This document shows, one piece after another, positions 41,498-52,024 of a DNA stretch of 64,000 bases. Below the pieces are notes generated by a model that saw only the letters and a list, made by a program, of their open reading frames with translations, did no database searches and was not told where the DNA came from. Positions within the stretch are counted from its first letter, which is position 1. Each line of letters begins with the position of its first letter. The DNA comes from Aestuariivirga sp. (GTDB lineage Bacteria; Pseudomonadota; Alphaproteobacteria; Rhizobiales; Aestuariivirgaceae): the NCBI GenBank assembly GCA_030680855.1, contig JAUXUN010000034.1, forward strand, positions 1-64,000, read 5' to 3'. A program made the position numbers and the translations under genes.

Positions 41498-42685
41498 TCA
41501 ATTTCCCCTTATGCTTTCCAGTAATTCTTCTCGTGTCGATGTGAAGTCCGAGGCAATCCAGTAATCCTCCAGCCGCTTGAGTTCGCGCCCCAGGTCGGGC
41601 CCCGACGGAAAACCAAGCGCCAGCAGATCGCGCCCGGCTACGGGGAAGCTGGGAACCACCCAGCGCCCAGGCAATTTCACCATGCGCTTCCATGCGCGAT
41701 CTGTAAGTGGTGCCCGCGATCTTGCCCAAGCCAGATATACACTGTCGCGCCACGCCTCCGGCCCCATGGCATAGAGCAGTTTCTGCTGCTCATTCTCCCG
41801 CAGTTTGGGTGAAAGCACCGTGCCTTGCAAAAGCGCCTCAATGCGCCGGGCCAGATTGTTCGAAAGCCGCCACGCCCCGCGCAAACCTTCCGGCTTTTTC
41901 GCGAGCACGAAAGCCCGCAGCAGCGGGTCAGGCGGCAGGCGCTGGATCACCCGGAATTCATCGGAGTGCGCCAGGATGTTCTTCAGCACCTTGTGCTTCG
42001 CCATCAGCTTGAGCACCGGCACCGCCTTCGGCCCCACCAATAGCTTGAACATTTCCCGCGCGATGCGCTCGGCCGAAAGGCCCAGAAGGCCCATCCTCAG
42101 GCGCACGCAAGCCGCAAGGCTGGCCCTGTCAGGCGTCATTTTCTCGTAAGCCGCCAGGAAACGGAAAAAGCGCAGGATGCGCAGGTAATCTTCCTTGATG
42201 CGGGCGGCGGGCGTGCCCACAAAGATGATTCTGTTTCGCAGGATATCCGCGTAACCCCCGACATGATCATGGATTTTTCCGGCGGCGTCGCAATACAGCG
42301 CATTGATCGTTAAGTCGCGGCGCAGCGCATCCGCCTTCCAGTCGTCGGTGAAGGCCACAACCGCCCGCCGCCCATCGGTCTCAACATCAAGGCGCAGCGT
42401 GGTGATCTCATAAGGCTTGTGATCGACCACCACCGTCACCGTGCCGTGCTCGATGCCTGTCGGATGGACCGAAATTCCAGCCGCCTTGAACGCCGCCGAG
42501 ACGTCCTCCGGCGCCAGCGTGGTGGCAACATCGATGTCACCGATGGCTTGCCCCAGCAGCGCGTTGCGCACCGCCCCGCCGGCCACCCGGGCTTCGCCGC
42601 CCGCCCTTGCCACGACGGCGAAGACACGCTGCAGGCTTGGCTCTTTCAGCCAATGGGCGCGGGCGAGCGAGGGCAGCTTGGTCAT
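41498..42685 (-). CDS. cca: CCA tRNA nucleotidyltransferase
   Basis: 395 residues. The nucleotidyltransferase head shows EARVAGGAVRNALLGQAIGDIDVATTLAPEDV near the start, with the G-x-D-x-D metal site, and TDGRRAVVAFTDDWKADALRRDLTINALYCD near 105 (R-R-D-x-T-I-N-A). This is followed by PAARIKEDYLRILRFFRFLAAYEK (R-I-L-R). The enzyme adds or repairs the 3' CCA of tRNA; a poly(A) polymerase role is less likely given alphaproteobacterial homologues. It overlaps the NUDIX gene stop by 4 bases. Confidence 0.95.
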   Translation of the reverse strand: MTKLPSLARAHWLKEPSLQRVFAVVARAGGEARVAGGAVRNALLGQAIGDIDVATTLAPEDVSAAFKAAGISVHPTGIEHGTVTVVVDHKPYEITTLRLDVETDGRRAVVAFTDDWKADALRRDLTINALYCDAAGKIHDHVGGYADILRNRIIFVGTPAARIKEDYLRILRFFRFLAAYEKMTPDRASLAACVRLRMGLLGLSAERIAREMFKLLVGPKAVPVLKLMAKHKVLKNILAHSDEFRVIQRLPPDPLLRAFVLAKKPEGLRGAWRLSNNLARRIEALLQGTVLSPKLRENEQQKLLYAMGPEAWRDSVYLAWARSRAPLTDRAWKRMVKLPGRWVVPSFPVAGRDLLALGFPSGPDLGRELKRLEDYWIASDFTSTREELLESIRGN

Positions 42686-43302
42686 GCGTAGAGCCGATCA
42701 TAAAGATTGCGGATCATGCCCGCCGTTGCCCCCCAGATATAGCGCTCCTCGTAGGGCATGGCATAGAAGAAGCGCTGCTTGCCCTGCCATTCGCGCGAAT
42801 GTGTTGCATGGTTCTCCGGCGTCATCAGAAAGCGCAACGGCACCTCAAACACGGCGGAGACTTCGCTTTCCTGGGGGCTGACCGTAAACCCCGGCCGCAC
42901 CAGCGCCACCACCGGAACAACCTGATAGGCAGTGCTCGTAAGGTAGCTGTCGAGAAATCCCAAGGGCTCCACAAAGGCCCGCGCCAATCCGGTTTCTTCC
43001 TCCGCCTCGCGCAGCGCTGCGGAAATCGCATCCTCATCATCCGCATCAACGCGGCCACCCGGGAATGCCACCTGCCCGCCATGGCTTGAGAGGTGATCGG
43101 TGCGCTGCGTCAGCAGTACCGTTACCTCCGGCTCCCGCAGCACAATGGGCACGAGCACGGCTGCAGGCTTTGCCTTCACGCCAACCGGAATTAACGGCGC
43201 GGCCTTGTTCATGTCATCATCGCTGCGTTCATGCTTCAGCGGAACCTCATGCAACAGGCCCTTCACCGCGCGCTTGCGTATCTCCGCCTCGCTAAATTTC
43301 AT
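42682..43302 (-). CDS. CoA pyrophosphatase-type NUDIX hydrolase
   Basis: 206 residues from the ATG at 43302 (MKFSEAEIRKRAVKGLL); a longer reading to 43437 would run through the DUF1285 gene. The NUDIX box GGRVDADDEDAISAALREAEEETGL near residue 86 is complete (G-x5-E/D-x7-REAxEExGx). AAVLVPIVLREPEVTVLLTQRTDHLSSHGGQVAFPGG before it is the CoA pyrophosphatase-type lead (LLTxRs.xLxxHxGQvaFPGG). It would hydrolyse CoA or acyl-CoA, or a related diphosphate. Start overlaps the DUF1285 stop by 11 bases; the stop overlaps cca. Confidence 0.92.
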   Translation of the reverse strand: MKFSEAEIRKRAVKGLLHEVPLKHERSDDDMNKAAPLIPVGVKAKPAAVLVPIVLREPEVTVLLTQRTDHLSSHGGQVAFPGGRVDADDEDAISAALREAEEETGLARAFVEPLGFLDSYLTSTAYQVVPVVALVRPGFTVSPQESEVSAVFEVPLRFLMTPENHATHSREWQGKQRFFYAMPYEERYIWGATAGMIRNLYDRLYA

Positions 43303-43867
43303 CGGCGCGCTGCATTGGAAAAAATTCGCCTGACGACCACACACCGAACCATTCGCCTTCGACGGTGCCTTTGGCCACCAGATCATAAAACAGGGCGCGT
43401 GACACCAGCGCCTCCAGCCGCGCCCGCACCAGAACATAGGGCTTCAGCCCGGAAGTTCCGGCCTCGGTTTCAAAGCGCAGGGGGTGTTCCCTGTTGACCA
43501 CCACTTCATCATCCACATTGGTTTCAAAGGAAATGACCTGGAACTTGCCCTCCCCCTCGGTGTTCATCCGGATGGCCAGAAATGGCGCATCGTCCACCCG
43601 GATGCCGCATTTTTCCACTGGGGTGACGAGATAAAATTTGCCGTCATCATCATGGCGCAGGACCGAGGCAAAAAGCTTGAACAGGGGTTTGCGGCCAATC
43701 GGCGAATTCATGTAAAACCACGTGCCGTCGGCGGCGATGCGCATGTCGAGATCGCCGCAAAACGGCGGATTCCACAGGTGAACCGGCGGCAGGCCCTTGG
43801 CCTTCGCCGTTGCCTCCTTCAGGCCCTGCAATGGATTGCTTGCATCCCGCGCAATCGTCGTCATCAT
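43292..43867 (-). CDS. DUF1285 protein
   Basis: 191 residues from the ATG at 43867; the next codon is also ATG. The family pattern is PPVHLWNPPFCGDLDMRIAADGTWFYMNSPIGRKPLFKLFASVLRHDDDGKFYLVTPVEKCGIRVDD and later FETNVDDEVVVNREHPLRFE. DUF1285 proteins have a PH-like fold and unknown role. It sits divergently from moxR and before the NUDIX and cca genes, an arrangement widely shared in Hyphomicrobiales. Confidence 0.93.
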   Translation of the reverse strand: MMTTIARDASNPLQGLKEATAKAKGLPPVHLWNPPFCGDLDMRIAADGTWFYMNSPIGRKPLFKLFASVLRHDDDGKFYLVTPVEKCGIRVDDAPFLAIRMNTEGEGKFQVISFETNVDDEVVVNREHPLRFETEAGTSGLKPYVLVRARLEALVSRALFYDLVAKGTVEGEWFGVWSSGEFFPMQRADEI

Positions 43868-43997
43868 ATACCCGTCCAGACCACAAATGAGTCGCAAATT
43901 GCCGTCTTTATTAAGCCATTCTCCTTCACGAGGATGTCATTAACAACAATTCCTTTCCCCTGCCATATCAGGGGTGCAGCAAACTATAGTAGGGCCC

Positions 43998-44996
<999 letters not shown>

Positions 44997-45008
44997 GGCG
45001 CGCCGCCC

Positions 45009-45911
45009 ATGAAGACCATTCCTTCACTGGTCTTGAATGAGCGCGCCAACGCGGCGTCACACACCTTGCCGCCCCTGCTGGTGGAGGCGGAGCGCATTGC
45101 CGCAACGGTGATGCAAGGCATCCATGGCCGCAAGCGCGCCGGGCCGGGCGAAAGCTTCTGGCAATACCGCGCTTACGGCTTTGGCGATTCAACCAGCCGC
45201 ATCGACTGGCGGAAATCGGCAAGGTCGTCCCATGTCTTCATCCGCGAAAATGAATGGGAAGCCGCCAACACCCTGTGGCTCTGGGCGGCGCCCACAAAGT
45301 CCATGGATTTCAAGTCCCATCTCAGCAAGACAACCAAGCGCGACCGCGCCTATCTCACGGCCCTTGCCATGGCAAGCCTGGCGCTTCGGGCGCAAGAGCG
45401 CGTGGGATTGATCGGCAGCCCGCACCGGGCAAGCCACGCCCGCGGCGCCCTGGTGCCCATGGCCACCTGGCTCTTGCGCAATGAAGGGGCAAGCCTTCCC
45501 CAGTCGCAACACTTGCAAAAATTCTCCAGCGTCGTTCTGCTCGGTGATTTCCTTGAGAAGCCGGAAGACATTGCCGCGACCGTGCGAAGCCTTGCGGCCC
45601 GCGGCGTGTCCGGCCACATCGTGCAGATCAATGACCCGGCGGAAGAGACCCTGCCCTATGACGGCCGTATCGAATTCCGCGACATGGATGGCCCGCTCAA
45701 ATATCTGGCAGGCAAAACCGAACTCCTGCGCGACGCTTATATCGAAAAATTTGCGGCCCAGCGCGATGCGGTGCGCCGGATCGCCCATGGCGTAAGCTGG
45801 ACCTTCACCCTGCACCACACCGACCAATCGCCTGCCAGGCTCCTGATGATGCTTCATGGCCTGGTCGGCGGGGCAAAAAGCCGGGCCTTTGAGCTGGGCG
45901 GCATCGCATGA
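45009..45911 (+). CDS. DUF58 protein of the MoxR system
   Basis: 300 residues. The DUF58 motif is present near residue 40-70: RAGPGESFWQYRAYGFGDSTSRIDWRKSARSSHVFIRENEWE, i.e. the R-x(n)-D-x-x-R-x-I-D-W-x-x-x-A-R pattern. Later HIVQINDPAEETLPYDGRIEF is consistent with a vWA-like fold. It begins 12 bases after moxR and its stop overlaps the DUF4159 gene's start by 4 bases. Such proteins partner MoxR; the substrate complex is unknown. Confidence 0.93.
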   Translation: MKTIPSLVLNERANAASHTLPPLLVEAERIAATVMQGIHGRKRAGPGESFWQYRAYGFGDSTSRIDWRKSARSSHVFIRENEWEAANTLWLWAAPTKSMDFKSHLSKTTKRDRAYLTALAMASLALRAQERVGLIGSPHRASHARGALVPMATWLLRNEGASLPQSQHLQKFSSVVLLGDFLEKPEDIAATVRSLAARGVSGHIVQINDPAEETLPYDGRIEFRDMDGPLKYLAGKTELLRDAYIEKFAAQRDAVRRIAHGVSWTFTLHHTDQSPARLLMMLHGLVGGAKSRAFELGGIA

Positions 45912-48691
45912 TGGCCTTTCTGCAGGCGCTCACTTTTACCACGCCCGTGGCGCTCGCGGGGCTTCTGCTGCTGCCAGTCATCTGGTGGCTGCTGCGCTTC
46001 ACTCCGCCCAAGCCGCAGACCGTAAAATTTCCACCGCTGCGCCTGCTTCTCGAACTGGTGAGCAAGCACGAGCAGCCGGACAAGACGCCCTGGTGGCTGA
46101 TGCTGCTGCGCCTGGCGATAGCGGCACTTGTCATACTCGGTGTGTCCCATCCATTTTACGCGCCCGGGCAAACGGCGGCAGGAACAAGCGCACCCCTCCT
46201 CATCATTGTGGACGATACCTGGGCGGCGGCGAAGGACTGGAGCCTGCGCCGCACCATGCTGAATGAAATCGTCGGTGAAGCGCGTGAAAACAATGTGACC
46301 CTGACGCTCGCCACATCCGCCCCTTCCGCCCGCGAAGCGGATATTGTGGCGCGCGATGCCGACGCCACGCTCAAGCATATTGCGGCGCTCGAACCCAAGG
46401 CCTTGGGACCGGACCGCGCAAAACTTCTGGTGCGCCTTAGAACCAGTTTTAGTGCCGCCACCTCATTGCATGTCGTGTGGCTCAGCGATGGCCTTGACCA
46501 GGCCTCCGCCACGGCCTTTGCCGAAGGCCTCACCAGCCTCGCCAGCGGCAACGCCCAGGTTGATGCCATCATGCCCGATGCCACGGCGCTGCCCATGGCC
46601 TTTGCAACACCGACAACCGAGGGCGGCCAGTTCAAGGCCCATCTTCTCCGCCCATCGTCCAGCACCGCTTCGCGCGAAACAAATATCCGTGCCGTTGCCG
46701 CCAATGGCCGAAGCCTCGCCGAGGTCAAGGTGGCGTTCGTCGCCAATGCCACCCAGGCCGAAGCAACGCTCGATCTGCCCATCGAACTCCGCAACGAAGT
46801 GCAGCGCCTGGAAATTCTGGGTGAGCGCAATGCCGCAGCGACTTTCCTCTTTGATGACCGTTGGCGGCGCAAGACCATTGCCCTGCAATCCGGCAGTTCG
46901 CTGGAAGATGCCCAGCCCCTGCTCTCGCCTCTCTACTATGTTTCGCGCGCCCTTGAGCCCTATGCGCAAATCACTGAGCCGGAAGATGCCGCGCAGTTGA
47001 AGGAGCAACTTGAAGCGGGCCTCTCCATGCTGGTGCTGGCCGACATCGGCGTCATCCCCGCCGAAACGGCGGACGCCATCAATCCATGGTTGGAGCGTGG
47101 CGGTGTGCTGCTGCGCTTTGCCGGCCCCCGCATGGCCGGCGCCCAGGATGAACTCGTGCCCGTAACGCTGCGCAGCGGTGGCCGCGCCCTAGGCTCCGCC
47201 CTGAGCTGGGAAGAGCCGCAGAACTTGCAGGCCTTCCCCGATAACGGGCCGTTCGCCGGATTGCCTCTCGACCAGAGTGTCACCGTATCGCGCCAGGTGC
47301 TGGCCGAACCGGACATGGATTTGCCCGACAAGGTGTGGGCAAGCCTTGCCGATGGCACGCCGCTGGTCACCGCCAAGCGCCAGGGCAAGGGTCTCATTGT
47401 ATTGTTCCACGTAACCGCCAATGCCGACTGGTCGAACCTGCCGCTCTCAGGCCTCTTTGTGGAAATGCTGCGCCGGATCAATGACCTCGCCCCCGGTGCC
47501 GGCGGCGGCGCATCTGCTGGCGCATCGAGCAGCGATGACCGCGCCACCGCCTTCATCCCGCGCCTTGCCCTTTCGGCGGCAGGCGAACTCATTGAGCCCC
47601 TGCCCGATTCCAAACCGATTTCGCCCGCCGATATCGAAAAGGCAAAGCCCACGCCGGAAACGCCGGCCGGTCTTTACAATCGCGCCAGCGCCGAACGCGC
47701 CATCAATCTCCTGCCTGATACGCATGCCATGATGGCGATCACGGCGCTTCCCAATGATGTGACCTTTCGCTCCTTTGCCATGGCTCCGCGCCAGCCCCTG
47801 GCGCCGCTGCTCTTCACGCTGGCGTTTCTGTTGTTCCTTGGCGATACCTTGGCGGCACTTTTCCTCGGCGGCGGCTGGCACCGCCTGCGTGGCATGACGG
47901 CGGCCCTTCTCATTTTGCTCGTCATGCCCAACGACCACGCCATGGCCCAGCAGGCCGATGAATATGCCCAAAGGGCGACGCAGGAAACCCGCCTGGCCTA
48001 TGTCCGCACCGGCGACGACGCGGTAGACAACACCAGTGAGCAGGGTCTGAAGGGCCTCGGCCTGATTCTGACCGACCGGACATCAGTCACCCCCGGCAGT
48101 CCCATCGGCGTGAGCATCGAGAACGATGAAATTGTGTTTTTCCCGCTGGTCTATTGGCCCGTGCTGGATGGCGCCGCCGTGCCAACCCCCGCCACCCTTG
48201 CCAAGATGGATGCCTACATGAAAAACGGCGGCACCATTTTCTTCGATCTCCGCGACGATGCCTTGGGGCTCGAGAGTCTTTCGGGAGCGGCCACGGGGGC
48301 AACCGATGCGCTCCGCCGCATTCTGGCAAAGCTCGATATTCCGCCGCTTGAGCCGGTGCCTGAAAACCACGTGCTGACCAAGGCCTTTTATCTCCTGCGC
48401 GATTTTCCGGGCCGTTATGCGCGCGGGCAATTGTGGGTGGAGCGCAGCGACACCTCATCAACCAACAATGTTGATGGCGTGAGCTCCATTATCATCGGGA
48501 GCAACGACTATGCCGCCGCCTGGGCCCTCGATGACAACAGCAATCCGCTCTACGCCGTGATCCCCGGCAATGACCGCCAGCGCGAAATGGCCTTCCGCAC
48601 CGGCATCAATGTCGTGATGTATGCGCTGACCGGGAACTACAAGGCCGACCAGGTTCATATACCGGCCCTGCTGGAAAGGCTGGGGCAGTAG
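45908..48691 (+). CDS. BatA/DUF4159-domain membrane protein
   Basis: 927 residues. N-terminal BatA-type domain (FTTPVALAGLLLLPVIWWLLRFTPPKPQTVKFPPLRLL with a membrane helix at about 12-28), then a second helix near 70-85 and a vWA-like stretch whose MIDAS motif DxSxS reads DDTWAA and is degenerate. A large extracytoplasmic region follows, another membrane part lies near residues 620-670 (LLFTLAFLLFLGDTLAALFL), and the DUF4159 domain fills the C-terminus (GLILTDRTSVTPGSPIGVSIENDEIVFFPLVYWP). It belongs to the moxR operon and overlaps its neighbours by 4 bases upstream and a single base downstream. Confidence 0.93.
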   Translation: MMAFLQALTFTTPVALAGLLLLPVIWWLLRFTPPKPQTVKFPPLRLLLELVSKHEQPDKTPWWLMLLRLAIAALVILGVSHPFYAPGQTAAGTSAPLLIIVDDTWAAAKDWSLRRTMLNEIVGEARENNVTLTLATSAPSAREADIVARDADATLKHIAALEPKALGPDRAKLLVRLRTSFSAATSLHVVWLSDGLDQASATAFAEGLTSLASGNAQVDAIMPDATALPMAFATPTTEGGQFKAHLLRPSSSTASRETNIRAVAANGRSLAEVKVAFVANATQAEATLDLPIELRNEVQRLEILGERNAAATFLFDDRWRRKTIALQSGSSLEDAQPLLSPLYYVSRALEPYAQITEPEDAAQLKEQLEAGLSMLVLADIGVIPAETADAINPWLERGGVLLRFAGPRMAGAQDELVPVTLRSGGRALGSALSWEEPQNLQAFPDNGPFAGLPLDQSVTVSRQVLAEPDMDLPDKVWASLADGTPLVTAKRQGKGLIVLFHVTANADWSNLPLSGLFVEMLRRINDLAPGAGGGASAGASSSDDRATAFIPRLALSAAGELIEPLPDSKPISPADIEKAKPTPETPAGLYNRASAERAINLLPDTHAMMAITALPNDVTFRSFAMAPRQPLAPLLFTLAFLLFLGDTLAALFLGGGWHRLRGMTAALLILLVMPNDHAMAQQADEYAQRATQETRLAYVRTGDDAVDNTSEQGLKGLGLILTDRTSVTPGSPIGVSIENDEIVFFPLVYWPVLDGAAVPTPATLAKMDAYMKNGGTIFFDLRDDALGLESLSGAATGATDALRRILAKLDIPPLEPVPENHVLTKAFYLLRDFPGRYARGQLWVERSDTSSTNNVDGVSSIIIGSNDYAAAWALDDNSNPLYAVIPGNDRQREMAFRTGINVVMYALTGNYKADQVHIPALLERLGQ

Positions 48692-48692
48692 G

Positions 48693-50750
48693 ATGAATTT
48701 CACCCTGACATTCGCCCCCCTTCTGCCCCTGCTTTGGCTTTCCATGCTTGGAGCGGCGGGCCTTGTCCTGATCGCCATTTCGGCCTTCGCCCGGACCCGT
48801 GGCTGGTGGCTGAGAGGGTTGGCGCTGGCTCTCCTGCTTGCAAGCCTGTCAAATCCAACCCTTCGCCATGAAGACCGCGAAGCCCTGAATGACATCGCCG
48901 TTGCCGTCATTGACCGCAGCCAGAGCCAATTGGCCGGCGAGCGTATGAAGCAGGCAGATGAAGCCGAAGCAGCCCTCAAGTCGGCGCTGTTGACACTGAA
49001 CAATACTGAACTGCGCGTCGTGACCGTGCAATCCGGCGTGAACCCGCAAGAGGACGGCACCCGGCTCTTCACTGCTCTCAACCGGGCGCTGAGCGATATT
49101 CCTCCGGAACGTTTTGCCGGAGCATTGCTGGTGACGGATGGCCAGGTGCATGACGTCCCTCCTGAAGCGGCCAAGAGCGGCATCAACGGGCCGGTACATG
49201 GCCTGCTCACCGGCAGCCAGACGGAGCGTGACCGCCGCGTGGTGATTGAACAGGCGCCGCGCTTCGGCATTGTCGGTAACGCGCAAATCCTGCGCTTTCG
49301 CGTGGATGATGTGGGCGGCGGCGGCCAGCCCATCGATGTGGCGATCAAGCTCGGCACGGGCACGCCGCAAAGCCTGACGGTGACGCCGGGCGTGAGCGCC
49401 GAGGTTCCAGTTACGCTCGATCACGGCGGGCAAAACATCGCGGAGATTGTGGCTCCGACCATGCCCGATGAAATATCGCTGGAAAACAACCGCGCCATTG
49501 CCGTGGTTGAGGGCATCCGAGACCGCCTGCGCGTGCTGCTGGTATCCGGCGAGCCCCACCCCGGCGAGCGCACCTGGCGCAACCTGTTGAAAGCTGATGC
49601 CTCGGTTGACCTCGTGCATTTCACCATTCTGCGCCCGCCGGAAAAACAGGATGGCACCCCCATCAATGAACTCGCCCTCATAGCCTTCCCGACCCGCGAA
49701 CTCTTCGTTGAGAAGCTCGATCAGTTTGATCTGGTGATTTTTGACCGCTACCACCGCGAAGCGGTTTTGCCCGAAGCCTACATCATGCAGATCGCTCGCT
49801 ATGTGAATGAAGGCGGCGCCTTGCTTGTGGCGGCAGGTCCCGAGTTCGCCATGAACGATGGCCTCTACAGCACCCCCATGTCCGATGTTCTGGCCGCCTC
49901 GCCCACCGGCGAAGTGCTGGACGGTGCGTTTCGTCCCGAGGTGACCAAGCCCGGCACCCGCCACCCGGTAACCGGCGGCCTGCCCGGCGGCGAAGCGGCA
50001 ACACCCACCTGGGGCAAGTGGTTTCGCGTCGTTGAAACCACCGCACCGGAAATCGAAACGCTCATGTCGGGCATCACCGGCTCGCCGCTGCTGGTGCTCT
50101 CACGCCGCGGTGAAGGCCGTGCCGCCCAGCTTCTCTCCGATCAAAGCTGGCTCTGGGCCAGGGGCTATGATGGCGGGGGCCCGCAAACCGAATTACTGCG
50201 CCGCCTCGCCCACTGGCTGATGAAGGAACCCGACCTGGAAGAGGAGGCCTTGAACGGCAGGCAACTGGGCCGTGAGCTGACAGTCACGCGCCGCACCATG
50301 GCCGACACGGCAGAGCCGGTAACTATCACGGCACCGTCAGGCGCTGCCTCGACTGTCACTCTCACCGAAAAAACCCCGGGCCTGTGGCAGGGCAGCCTGA
50401 AGGTCGATGAGGCTGGCATGTATGCCTTGAACGACGGCAAGCTTCAGGCCGTGGCAGCCGCCGCCGCAGGCGATGCCCGCGAGGCGCAGGATATTCTTGC
50501 AACGCCAATCAAACTCGCACCGATTACCAAGGCAACCGGCGGCGGCGTTGCCTGGCTTGAAGACGGCCTGCCGCGCCTCATCAAAATTTCAGGCGACCGG
50601 CAAATGGCAGGCGCCGGCTGGCTCGGCCTGAAGGCCAATGGCGCTTACCGCGTCACCGCCGTGAGCGAGGTTCCATTGTTTGCCTCGCTATTGGCACTCG
50701 GCGCTTTGCTTCTGGCGTTCTGCCTGATGTGGTACCGCGAAGGGCACTGA
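48693..50750 (+). CDS. Membrane protein of the MoxR operon with vWA-like and amidotransferase-like parts
   Basis: 685 residues. Two N-terminal membrane helices (about 10-32 and 38-55) are followed by a vWA-like start IAVAVIDRSQSQLAGERM near 70, which does keep a D-x-S-x-S motif. A middle region resembles the glutamine-amidotransferase-like fold seen in large operon members of this type (RYVNEGGALLVAAGPEFAMNDG near 365), and one more helix ends the protein (LLALGALLLAFCLMWYREGH). It begins one base after the DUF4159 gene stop. Its 3' end overlaps the convergent GNAT gene by 63 bases. Confidence 0.9.
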   Translation: MNFTLTFAPLLPLLWLSMLGAAGLVLIAISAFARTRGWWLRGLALALLLASLSNPTLRHEDREALNDIAVAVIDRSQSQLAGERMKQADEAEAALKSALLTLNNTELRVVTVQSGVNPQEDGTRLFTALNRALSDIPPERFAGALLVTDGQVHDVPPEAAKSGINGPVHGLLTGSQTERDRRVVIEQAPRFGIVGNAQILRFRVDDVGGGGQPIDVAIKLGTGTPQSLTVTPGVSAEVPVTLDHGGQNIAEIVAPTMPDEISLENNRAIAVVEGIRDRLRVLLVSGEPHPGERTWRNLLKADASVDLVHFTILRPPEKQDGTPINELALIAFPTRELFVEKLDQFDLVIFDRYHREAVLPEAYIMQIARYVNEGGALLVAAGPEFAMNDGLYSTPMSDVLAASPTGEVLDGAFRPEVTKPGTRHPVTGGLPGGEAATPTWGKWFRVVETTAPEIETLMSGITGSPLLVLSRRGEGRAAQLLSDQSWLWARGYDGGGPQTELLRRLAHWLMKEPDLEEEALNGRQLGRELTVTRRTMADTAEPVTITAPSGAASTVTLTEKTPGLWQGSLKVDEAGMYALNDGKLQAVAAAAAGDAREAQDILATPIKLAPITKATGGGVAWLEDGLPRLIKISGDRQMAGAGWLGLKANGAYRVTAVSEVPLFASLLALGALLLAFCLMWYREGH

Positions 50751-51284
50751 GATTTCCGTAAAACGATGCGGCGGCAGAACCAATCCATGCATCCCAGCCA
50801 AAGCGCCGGGCACGAGCTCCACATAGAGAAATCGAGCGGGATCGACGGGACCCGGCATGAGCAACTGGCCTTCCGGCAGTTTGTGGAAGCCAACGCGCGC
50901 ATAATAGGGCGCATCACCCACCAGAATGACAAGCCTGTGGCCCTGTGCCTTGGCGCGGGCCAGGCCCTCCTGCATGAGGGTTAATCCAACACCGAGATTC
51001 TGCCGCTTGGGATGCACCACCAGCGGGCCAAGCAGAAGAGCCGGCGTTCCCGCGCTGCCAATGGCAAGCGGCCAAAAACTTATGGAACCCGCCACGCCAA
51101 CCTCCACATCGCGGACAACCAGGGACAGGCCATCGACGGGCGTGCTTCCTTCCCGCAGGCGGTAGGAGGTTTTGACCCTGCGGTCGATGCCAAAGGCAAT
51201 GTCGAGCAATTGCTCAATGAGGGGCTGGTCGGTTGCTTTCGTGTTTTCGACGGGAAATGAGGCGGCCATCGTGATGAATTCCAT
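50688..51284 (-). CDS. GNAT-family N-acetyltransferase
   Basis: 198 residues if the ATG at 51284 is used; another ATG follows five codons on and may be the true start. The GNAT acetyl-CoA site is seen in LGPLVVHPKRQNLGVGLTLMQEGLARAKAQGHRLVILVGDAPYYARVGFHKLP near residue 85-140 (Q/R-x-x-G-x-G/A). The later part is not recognised. Substrate unknown. The convergent end overlaps the MoxR-operon membrane protein by 63 bases, which is a lot for a true overlap, so one end may be mis-set. Confidence 0.82.
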   Translation of the reverse strand: MEFITMAASFPVENTKATDQPLIEQLLDIAFGIDRRVKTSYRLREGSTPVDGLSLVVRDVEVGVAGSISFWPLAIGSAGTPALLLGPLVVHPKRQNLGVGLTLMQEGLARAKAQGHRLVILVGDAPYYARVGFHKLPEGQLLMPGPVDPARFLYVELVPGALAGMHGLVLPPHRFTEISVPFAVPHQAERQKQSAECQ

Positions 51285-51462
51285 GTCAATTGTTTTGGGA
51301 GCCTGGCCCCAATTCACAGGATCACGAATAAAGGTGAATGAATCCTATGCGGTCCAGGCAAGCGAAAGGGCTGCAGCAGCGCTGGCTCGTCGTCGCAAAC
51401 AATGGGGTGCCGACAGGATCATGGCAGGCCGCATACAAGGCGAAGGCGTTAAGGTCAAGGGC

Positions 51463-51942
51463 CTACCAATTACGGGCAACGCCGCGATTTGAAATAATTT
51501 CATCAAGCCGCCGCCGGGTTCCCCCGGTTGTGCCTTCCGGAAGTTGGTTAATTGCAAAGAACTGCATATGGGATATTTCAAGTGACGGTTGCCATGGCGC
51601 TTGCGTAAATTTGCGCAAAGTCAGCACTGCCACATGGTCACCCGGGAACTGGCCGTCATTCAGGCAAATGCCCTGCAGAACCGGCTCCTCCTCCGCGATG
51701 ATTCCGGCCTCCTCGCGGATTTCACGCTTGGCCGAATCAAAAATCGTCTCGCCCCGTTCCACCCCGCCGCCGGGCAAAAGCCAGCCCGGCGCATAGGAAT
51801 GCCGCACCAGCAGAACCCGGTTTTCCCTGTCAAAAACCGCCGTCCGCGTGCCCAGTGTGAGGCCCCGCGTTTGCCGGTAGAGAGGCTGCAAAACAGTCTT
51901 TGAGGCTATTCTGAGGAGGGTGCTTTTTATCATCGGCAGCAC
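51463..51942 (-). CDS. NUDIX hydrolase
   Basis: 159 residues. The NUDIX box GGGVERGETIFDSAKREIREEAGI near residue 57 is complete (G-x5-E-x7-REIxEEAGI). The N-terminus LLRIASKTVLQPLYRQTRGLTLGTRTAVFDRENRVLLVRHSYAPGWLLPG is typical of small NUDIX proteins acting on nucleoside diphosphate derivatives. It lies between the GNAT gene and the divergent ABC exporter, with the start 82 bases from the latter. Confidence 0.92.
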   Translation of the reverse strand: MLPMIKSTLLRIASKTVLQPLYRQTRGLTLGTRTAVFDRENRVLLVRHSYAPGWLLPGGGVERGETIFDSAKREIREEAGIIAEEEPVLQGICLNDGQFPGDHVAVLTLRKFTQAPWQPSLEISHMQFFAINQLPEGTTGGTRRRLDEIISNRGVARNW

Positions 51943-52024
51943 TTAAACGTGGCAAGCTTGAGTTCGCAAGGCTTAGGCTCTATTGCTCCAAACGCAAACT
52001 TTTCCACGTGGCACCATTTCATTC

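Noticed and set aside
43303-43437. Upstream extension of the NUDIX gene to 43437
   Set aside because: This part is the reverse-frame reading of the DUF1285 gene end; the ATG at 43302 gives the normal family start.
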